Source: Pontibacillus chungwhensis BH030062
Lineage (GTDB): Bacteria; Bacillota; Bacilli; Bacillales; BH030062
Assembly: GCF_000770675.1 (NCBI RefSeq)
Contig: NZ_AVBG01000001.1
Location: 310,001 to 374,000, forward strand
DNA: 64,000 nt
Reading direction: 5' to 3'
Program-made: the position numbers and the translations under genes
Shown here: positions 58,541 through 64,000 of the stretch, piece after piece
How positions within the stretch are numbered: the stretch's first letter is position 1
Layout: every line of letters begins with the position of its first letter
Notes under the pieces: model-generated
Databases searched by the model: none
Seen by the model: the letters and a program-made list of their open reading frames with translations, nothing else
What the model was told of the DNA's origin: nothing

Positions 58541-59625
58541 TCCGACCACTCCAATCCAACTAATTCAGAGCTAAATCCAGGCCCTAATGCTGCTAGTACG
58601 CTAGCTGTTCCTGCCTTTGGAAACTCTTCCATCCAATGTTTCAAAACATGTAATACTGTTGCAGAAGACATATTGCCATGATTTCTTAAAACATCGTATG
58701 AATATCTGAATTTTTCTTTAGAACTCCCCAATACTTCCTCATAAGCTTGAAGAACCTTTTGGCCTCCAGGGTGAGCTACGTAGAAAGATAAGTCCCCCTC
58801 TTTCTTATTTATACTTCTCAAAAAGTGTTCAATGTGTTCTTTCCAAAACGTTTCAACGAGTGTGGGTATGCTTTTAGCAAAGACTACTTGAAAGCCATCC
58901 TCATTCACATTCCACCCCATTACATCAAGAGCTTGCTTTTTTAATTTCGAACTTGATCGAATCATTTTTGGAGCTGTAGAAGTTCTTTTCGCTGCAATTG
59001 GAGAATGTTCCCCCGTTACTAATGCTGCTGCAATTCCATCACCAAATAAGGCAGTCCCTATGAAATTGCTCTTTCTTCGGTCGCCTTTTTGAAAAGTAAG
59101 TCCACAAAGTTCAACGCACACTACTAGAATAGTTGCTTCAGGATACATATGCGCAAAATCCATAGCTCTAGCAAGACCTGCGCCTCCGCCAGCGCATCCC
59201 AACCCCCAAATAGGAACACGTTTCACATCATCTCTGAAATTTCGTTCATTCATTAGACGCGCATCAATAGTTGGTGTAGCTACTCCTGTACTGGATACAT
59301 AAATGATATAGTCAATTGATTCATAAGGGACTTCTTCTGTCAGGAATGATTCATTAGTCAGACAATGATCAACAGCTTCTAAAGAATGCTGAAGTGCTTT
59401 TTCTTCATATAAATCATTTCGCTCCCGAAAAGAATGCTCTTTGCCGAACCATTCCTTTGGTACAACGAATTGACGTTTCTCAACTGCTGCATTTTCAAAT
59501 ACAGGTAAAAGCCTGTTAATCTCTCTTTCTGATCGAGGAAACACTTCTTTCACAAAAGATTGTATGTCCTTTTGTGTTATTTCATATTCGGGAATACTTA
59601 CACCGACCGATGTTATCCATGCCAT
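58537..59625 (-). CDS. bpsA: Type III polyketide synthase
   Basis: A 362-residue chalcone/stilbene synthase-like enzyme. The catalytic cysteine is in GLGCAGGGAGLARA (about residue 145), the histidine in YVAHPGGQKVL (about 285) and the asparagine in LRNHGNMSSATV (about 318). In Bacillus BpsA makes alkylpyrones from long-chain acyl-CoA and malonyl-CoA. It is the first gene of the bpsAB operon and is preceded by GGAAGAGGG. Confidence 0.92.
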   Translation of the reverse strand: MAWITSVGVSIPEYEITQKDIQSFVKEVFPRSEREINRLLPVFENAAVEKRQFVVPKEWFGKEHSFRERNDLYEEKALQHSLEAVDHCLTNESFLTEEVPYESIDYIIYVSSTGVATPTIDARLMNERNFRDDVKRVPIWGLGCAGGGAGLARAMDFAHMYPEATILVVCVELCGLTFQKGDRRKSNFIGTALFGDGIAAALVTGEHSPIAAKRTSTAPKMIRSSSKLKKQALDVMGWNVNEDGFQVVFAKSIPTLVETFWKEHIEHFLRSINKKEGDLSFYVAHPGGQKVLQAYEEVLGSSKEKFRYSYDVLRNHGNMSSATVLHVLKHWMEEFPKAGTASVLAALGPGFSSELVGLEWSE

Positions 59626-59819
59626 ACTATCCCTCTTCCATTTTTCTTTTAGCTTGCCTCCCCCCTTTGAATCTTACTCACGGTTTTACACATTTTACTA
59701 TGTAGCTTTTATTTGAATTTGTTTCAAAGGAAACTACGCATCTCCTTAAACCCCAGCATATGTGTTCAAGATGTACTATGAATCGAAAAGCAGTATGATT
59801 TACCTTAATCTATATAAAT

Positions 59820-59852
59820 AGGCGCTATGAGTCATAAAACTCCTAGCGCCAA
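59820..59852 (-). terminator. Terminator-like hairpin after the second SDR gene
   Basis: GGCGCTA / TAGCGCC arms extend through a GAGT/ACTC pair with bulges. The U-run is poor, so efficiency is uncertain. Confidence 0.5.
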
Positions 59853-59877
59853 AAACTTCAATTATTAAATTTAAAAA

Positions 59878-60645
59878 TTAAAAACCATAAACGCTCATTC
59901 CGCCATCTATATACAAGGTTTGACCCGTCATGTAATTACTACCTTCTGAAGCCAAGAAAACAGCAGCTCCCGCTAATTCTTTTAACTCTCCAATCCGCCC
60001 CATTGGTGTTCGCTCTTTTATTTCTTTAACGTATTGTTCATTTTCAAGAAGCTTTTCGGTCAGAGATGTAGGGAAATACCATGGGCCGATAGCATTTACA
60101 TGAATATTGTATTTTCCCCATTCTAGAGATAAAGTTTTGGTCATCTGAATCAACGCTGCCTTCGTCATCCCATATACCACTCCTGTACGAAGGGCTACGT
60201 GACCCGCCACTGATGATACGTTAACAACTTTTCCTTCCCCTCTTTCTTTCATTTGTTCACCTGCAAATTGTGCTAAGAAGAAAGCACTTTTCATATTTGT
60301 CTGTATAATTTGATCCCACTCAGATTCTGTTACATTGAATGCGTCGCTTCTTATATTGACCCCAGCGTTGTTCACCCATATATGAATGTCTTGATAAGGG
60401 GTGGTTTCTTTAATTTGATTTATAATCTCTTCGTAATCTTGCACATTTCCTACAACAGGATAAGCTATTCTCCCTAACTGTTCAATCTCTTTACAAACTG
60501 TATGTACATCTTCTTCAGTTCTTGAAATGACAATAATGTCTGCCCCGGCTTCCGCATACGCCATCGTAATAGCATACCCAATCCCCTTCGTAGCACCCGT
60601 TACTGCAGCAAGTTTACCTTCAAGGTTAAAACTAGGCAAAAACAT
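59878..60645 (-). CDS. Short-chain dehydrogenase/reductase (SDR), gluconate 5-dehydrogenase-like
   Basis: A 255-residue classical SDR: TGATKGIG near residue 14, NNAG near 90, the catalytic VSSVAGH serine, and the YGMTKAAL Tyr-Lys pair. The ending MTGQTLYIDGGMSVYGF is typical of NAD(P)-dependent sugar acid or 3-oxoacyl reductases. The substrate is uncertain. The ATG preceded by GGAAGGGGAGAG was chosen over one six codons earlier. Confidence 0.87.
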   Translation of the reverse strand: MFLPSFNLEGKLAAVTGATKGIGYAITMAYAEAGADIIVISRTEEDVHTVCKEIEQLGRIAYPVVGNVQDYEEIINQIKETTPYQDIHIWVNNAGVNIRSDAFNVTESEWDQIIQTNMKSAFFLAQFAGEQMKERGEGKVVNVSSVAGHVALRTGVVYGMTKAALIQMTKTLSLEWGKYNIHVNAIGPWYFPTSLTEKLLENEQYVKEIKERTPMGRIGELKELAGAAVFLASEGSNYMTGQTLYIDGGMSVYGF

Positions 60646-60990
60646 AAAACTCTCCCCTTCCAACTATAATGTTTGTTTAGTATACCATTCCATTTAAAGA
60701 GAACGCCATTTTCACTACCCTCGCAGTGTAAACAAATATACTCTGATTAATTTGTAAAACCAGAAGTGCTTTAAAAACCATTCATTTATAGTCACTTTGT
60801 CACTGATTGTTCATGAAATCGGTGTCAAATAAACGTCACAAACGGCCGGATCCATTGATATTAAAGGTTTATTCGAGAGTTTTGAACTATTTGTGAAATG
60901 GATCTCCAACTTGTTTCTAAACAGAAAAAATACAGTATGATAAAAATGTAAAAACCAAACAGGGGTAATTTGGAAGGAGTGGAATGGAAG
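60646..60990. other. 345-bp gap upstream of the ba3 oxidase operon
   Basis: No gene is seen. A weak promoter candidate (TTGTTT, 19-bp spacer, TATGAT at 60911-60941) lies about 50 bp before the coxIIa-like start. No clear Rex or Fnr site was recognised. Confidence 0.4.
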
Positions 60991-61143
60991 ATGGCAAAAA
61001 CTCAATTGAACGATCCAAATACACAGACAAAAACTCAAGCAGAAGAAGCGGATCTAAAAGGAACGTTTATCGCGGTTTTATTTGTAGGGGCATTCTTGGT
61101 CGTAACTTGGTTTGGAGTTTGGGGGATTTTTGTAAATCGGTAA
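60991..61143 (+). CDS. Cytochrome c oxidase subunit 2A (CoxIIa-like)
   Basis: A 50-residue protein. A hydrophilic head with many Gln and Thr is followed by DLKGTFIAVLFVGAFLVV and TWFGVWGIFVNR, one membrane helix. This is the small subunit IIa of ba3-type oxidases. It is followed by subunits II and I, in the conserved order. AAGGAG lies 11 nt before the ATG. It is short and in a different frame from a longer overlapping false frame, so it could be missed. Confidence 0.85.
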   Translation: MAKTQLNDPNTQTKTQAEEADLKGTFIAVLFVGAFLVVTWFGVWGIFVNR

Positions 61144-61176
61144 GTCATAATCAGATTTGTTTAAGGGGGAAAGACA

Positions 61177-61683
61177 ATGCATTTACACAAATATGAAAAG
61201 ATGTGGATGTTAATAGGCGGAGGAGCGTTATTAATCTTTTTAATCATGTTAGGCGTAGGGGCATTTTATCAAGGGACGAAACCACCTAGCTGCTTAACAA
61301 CAATCGACCCGCAAAATGTAGAGGCTCATGATTCATTTAAAAAAGAGAACTTAGGCATGCAGCAGCTAGATGATAACCGTTATGTAGTGAACGTCATTGC
61401 TTCAGCCTTTAACTACGATTTCGGAACAGATGAAGAAGGAAATGTAGTACGCACGATTAGAATTCCTGTAGGCTCAGAGGTCATGTTCCAAGGCACAAGT
61501 ACAGATGTAGTTCATGGATTTGAATTAGCAGGCACCAATGCAAATATGATGCTTGAGCCTGGTTATATCAATACGGTAGAGACCACTTTTAACAAGCCAG
61601 GAACATATACATTTGTTTGTAATGAATATTGTGGAACTGGCCACCATTATATGACCGCTACTGTGGAGGTGTATGACGAATGA
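61177..61683 (+). CDS. cbaB: ba3-type cytochrome c oxidase subunit II
   Basis: A 168-residue protein with one N-terminal helix (about 10-33) and a cupredoxin domain. The binuclear CuA site is CNEYCGTGHHYM near residue 150, with the upstream histidine in DVVHGFELAG. It accepts electrons from cytochrome c and passes them to subunit I. It overlaps the next gene by ATGA. Confidence 0.93.
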   Translation: MHLHKYEKMWMLIGGGALLIFLIMLGVGAFYQGTKPPSCLTTIDPQNVEAHDSFKKENLGMQQLDDNRYVVNVIASAFNYDFGTDEEGNVVRTIRIPVGSEVMFQGTSTDVVHGFELAGTNANMMLEPGYINTVETTFNKPGTYTFVCNEYCGTGHHYMTATVEVYDE

Positions 61684-63332
61684 TTGCTAACCAACTAACA
61701 AAGAAGGATTCAAAGCTATCTATGGCCCACATGTGGGTTGCCTTTATTTCACTACTGATAGGCGGACTAATGGGACTTTTACAAACCCTAGTAAGAACAG
61801 GGAGATTCACATTACCATTTGGAATTGATTATTATCAAATCCTCACTGTGCATGGAGTTATTCTTGCTTTAGTGTTAACCACATTCTTTATTATCGGATT
61901 CCAATTTTCTTTAATGAGTAAAACGGTTGGTATGAGTGATAAAGAAAGAGTTTGGGCTTGGATCGCCTTCTGGGTAATGCTTGTTGGTACGATTGCAGCT
62001 GCAACTATGATTCTGTTAGGTAAAGCAAGTGTATTATATACCTTCTACGCTCCACTTGCGGCTCATCCTATTTTCTACTTTGGCCTAACACTCGTTATTG
62101 TAGGCACGTGGATCGCTTGTTTCGTTAATTTTCACCAGTTATATAAGTGGAAAAAAGCAAATAAAGGAGAAAAATCTCCATTACTAGCCTTTATGGTCGT
62201 TATTAATATGATAATTTGGTTTATTAGTACAATTGGTGTGGCAGCAACAGTACTTATTCAATTTATCCCTTGGTCTTTAGGTATTGTGGATGAAATTAAC
62301 ATCCTTGTAAGTCGTACCTTATTCTGGTATTTTGGCCATCCTCTTGTATACTTCTGGTTGTTACCAGCTTACATGGCATGGTATGGAATTATCCCTAAAA
62401 TTATCGGTGGCAAAATATTTAGTGACGGGTTAGCACGTCTGGCATTCATTCTATTCCTGTTGTTCTCTATTCCAGTTGGATTTCACCACCAATTATTAGA
62501 ACCTGGTATTGATCCATTTTGGAAATACATCCAAGTTGTATTAACTTTTGCTGTTGCCATCCCTTCCTTACTAACTGCTTTCAGCATGTTTGCGACTTTT
62601 GAAACAGCTGGCAGAGCAAAAGGGTTTAACACCCTATTTGGTTGGTTTAAAGCACTACCTTGGAAGGACGTTCGCTTTTTCGCACCTATGGTTGGAATGA
62701 TTGCATTTATCCCTGCAGGTGCAGGAGGTCTGGTTAATGCATCTAACCAATTAAACCTTGTTGTTCATAATACCATCTGGGTTACAGGTCACTTTCACCT
62801 GACATTAGCGACAACTGTTATCCTTACATTCTTCGGGATATCCTATTGGCTCGTTCCTGTATTAACAGGTCGCAAACTGGATGAGAAAACGAACCGTTTA
62901 GGAATTATTCAAACCATTGTGTGGGCCATTGGAATGTTCTTTATGTCAGGTTCCATGCATATTGCCGGTTTACTTGGCGCTCCACGCCGCTCCGCCTTTT
63001 CTGAATACAATGGTAGTGAACAAGTAACAGAATGGATTGGATATCAATACGGTCAAGCCATTGGTGGATCCATTCTATTTATCGGCATCATAATCATGAT
63101 GTACACATTTATTTACATGACTTTCTTTGCTCCAAAAGGTGTAGAAGAATTCCCAATAGCTGAAACAGCTGAAGATGCTGAACCTACCCCTATGATCTTT
63201 GAGAACTGGCGCTTATGGATTGGCATCGCAGTGGTCTTAATTGCTTTCGCTTACACGATTCCATTTATAGACATCATTCAAAATTCACCACCAGGATCAC
63301 CAACGTTTAAAGGTTTAATCGGTAATTCATAA
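61680..63332 (+). CDS. cbaA: ba3-type cytochrome c oxidase subunit I
   Basis: A 550-residue heme-copper oxidase with about 13 helices. Ligands for heme and CuB are seen in TVHGVILALVLTTFF (low-spin heme histidine), WYFGHPLVYFWLLPAYMAWY (CuB His and cross-linked Tyr), SIPVGFHHQLLEPG and VTGHFHLTLATTV. The B-type family is indicated by the missing D-channel motif and the small subunit IIa. It reduces oxygen to water and pumps protons. Confidence 0.94.
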   Translation: MIANQLTKKDSKLSMAHMWVAFISLLIGGLMGLLQTLVRTGRFTLPFGIDYYQILTVHGVILALVLTTFFIIGFQFSLMSKTVGMSDKERVWAWIAFWVMLVGTIAAATMILLGKASVLYTFYAPLAAHPIFYFGLTLVIVGTWIACFVNFHQLYKWKKANKGEKSPLLAFMVVINMIIWFISTIGVAATVLIQFIPWSLGIVDEINILVSRTLFWYFGHPLVYFWLLPAYMAWYGIIPKIIGGKIFSDGLARLAFILFLLFSIPVGFHHQLLEPGIDPFWKYIQVVLTFAVAIPSLLTAFSMFATFETAGRAKGFNTLFGWFKALPWKDVRFFAPMVGMIAFIPAGAGGLVNASNQLNLVVHNTIWVTGHFHLTLATTVILTFFGISYWLVPVLTGRKLDEKTNRLGIIQTIVWAIGMFFMSGSMHIAGLLGAPRRSAFSEYNGSEQVTEWIGYQYGQAIGGSILFIGIIIMMYTFIYMTFFAPKGVEEFPIAETAEDAEPTPMIFENWRLWIGIAVVLIAFAYTIPFIDIIQNSPPGSPTFKGLIGNS

Positions 63333-63370
63333 AAAAACAGGAGCCCCTTAAAGGGTCTCCTGTTTTTTTA
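63333..63370 (+). terminator. Terminator after the ba3 oxidase operon
   Basis: AACAGGAG / CTCCTGTT with inner CCCTT/AAGGG pairing and TTTTTTT. It also borders the convergent carboxypeptidase gene. Confidence 0.85.
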
Positions 63371-64000
63371 TTAGAATTGATACACTTTACTATATTTGTC
63401 CGATAAATGCTGTACTAGGTGATTAGCATTTAATTTTTCACCAGTTACATCCTCTAAAATCTCAAGAGGCTTCTTAGATTTACCATATTTATGAATGTTT
63501 TCAGTTAACCAATTCTTTATGACAGTAAAGTCACCTTTTTCAATTGATCCCTCTACATCTATCTCACTCTTCATTGTGTTATGAAACTGAGCTGCATACA
63601 TATAACCTAGTGCATAGGATGGGAAGTAACCGAACATTCCGCCAGCCCAGTGAACATCTTGAAGTACACCAACTTTATTGCTAGTTGGACGAACGCCAAG
63701 GTACTCTTCCATTTTATCATTCCATAACTCAGGAAGGTCACCTACTTCTATCTCTCCACTGATTAGCGCTTTTTCTAGTTCATACCGGATCATAATATGG
63801 AGACAATAGGTTAATTCGTCTGCTTCAATACGAATAAATGATGGTTTGACTTCATTTACAGCTGCAAAGAAATCTTCGAATGAAACTTCCTTAAAAGATT
63901 CAGGCGCATGCTCCAAGAACAAGTCATAATGGTTCTGCCAAAATGCTTTAGTCCTTGAAACAAAATTCTCCCAGAATAAGGATTGTGATTCATGAATTCC
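63371..64000 (-). CDS. Carboxypeptidase M32 family (partial, 5' end outside window)
   Basis: The last 210 codons of a thermostable carboxypeptidase 1 (Taq) family metallopeptidase. The frame stays open to base 64000. GIHESQSLFWENFVSR contains the conserved glutamate after the zinc motif, which itself lies outside. ELTYCLHIMIRYELEKAL and VHWAGGMFGYFPSYALGYMYAAQ are family signatures. It removes C-terminal amino acids from peptides in the cytoplasm. The enzyme is about 500 residues in full, so just over half is missing here. Confidence 0.9.
   Translation of the reverse strand, partial: GIHESQSLFWENFVSRTKAFWQNHYDLFLEHAPESFKEVSFEDFFAAVNEVKPSFIRIEADELTYCLHIMIRYELEKALISGEIEVGDLPELWNDKMEEYLGVRPTSNKVGVLQDVHWAGGMFGYFPSYALGYMYAAQFHNTMKSEIDVEGSIEKGDFTVIKNWLTENIHKYGKSKKPLEILEDVTGEKLNANHLVQHLSDKYSKVYQF

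Noticed and set aside
60984-61196. Open frame of 70 codons overlapping the coxIIa-like gene
   Set aside because: The shorter frame starting at 60991 gives a recognisable subunit IIa with a membrane helix and a better-placed ribosome site.

Overview
The window looks like the chromosome of a low-GC, endospore-forming Bacillaceae bacterium, probably a salt-tolerant relative such as Halobacillus, Pontibacillus or Virgibacillus. That placement is inferred from protein recall and gene order, without a search. Spore-lineage signs are YfhD, YjcZ, YqfQ/VrrA and SplA homologues, a large two-headed dynamin (DynA) and the type III polyketide synthase pair bpsA-bpsB. Several groups match Bacillus subtilis order: ypdP-ypdQ, thyA-dfrA, sbcD-sbcC and the tat genes. 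No rRNA, tRNA, prophage, complete insertion sequence or CRISPR array was seen.

Layout. 1-8.5 kb: end of a DUF779 gene, YfhD, a YocH-like wall protein, yhdT-panF pantothenate uptake, a large PAS sensor kinase, a DUF1206 membrane protein and an ABC-F ATPase. 8.5-11.6 kb: a sulfur module (tusA, dsrE-like, tauE-like) divergent from a FAD oxidoreductase, with CsoR/CstR-type operator candidates. 11.6-20.8 kb: nitrilase, YdjO, a cold-shock gene with a long leader, PepF, a DUF4397 protein, a SurA-like lipoprotein and dynA. 20.9-23.9 kb: deaminase, a double-HTH protein and a divergent tyrosine recombinase. 23.9-29.1 kb: an ABC exporter, unfamiliar genes, and three copies of a 19-bp repeat. 29.1-41.7 kb: housekeeping and stress genes (splA, acyP, yfkAB, sfsA, mhqD, msrAB, ung). 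41.8-46.8 kb: sbcDC, then two divergent small genes sharing LexA-like boxes. 47-54 kb: yozE, tatA-tatA-tatC, thyA-dfrA, ypgQ, DUF72, fhs. 54-64 kb: a second cold-shock gene with a terminator in its leader, a pair of palindromic repeats, a preQ1-controlled ypdP-ypdQ unit, a sulfurtransferase, a small Fur-boxed peptide gene, bpsAB, a ba3-type oxidase and a partial M32 carboxypeptidase.

The regulatory DNA is the most informative part. A preQ1-I riboswitch sits ahead of a queuosine-precursor transporter. A MhqR-type operator lies inside the mhqD promoter. CsoR/CstR-like sites flank the tusA promoter. LexA-like boxes lie in the promoter spacers of two divergent small genes. A Fur box overlaps the start of a 58-codon membrane peptide gene that is easily overlooked. 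Both cold-shock genes have long structured leaders.

Start codons were chosen by Shine-Dalgarno position, so several genes are annotated shorter than their longest open frame. Family names come from recognising motifs and overall sequence; no database search was made.
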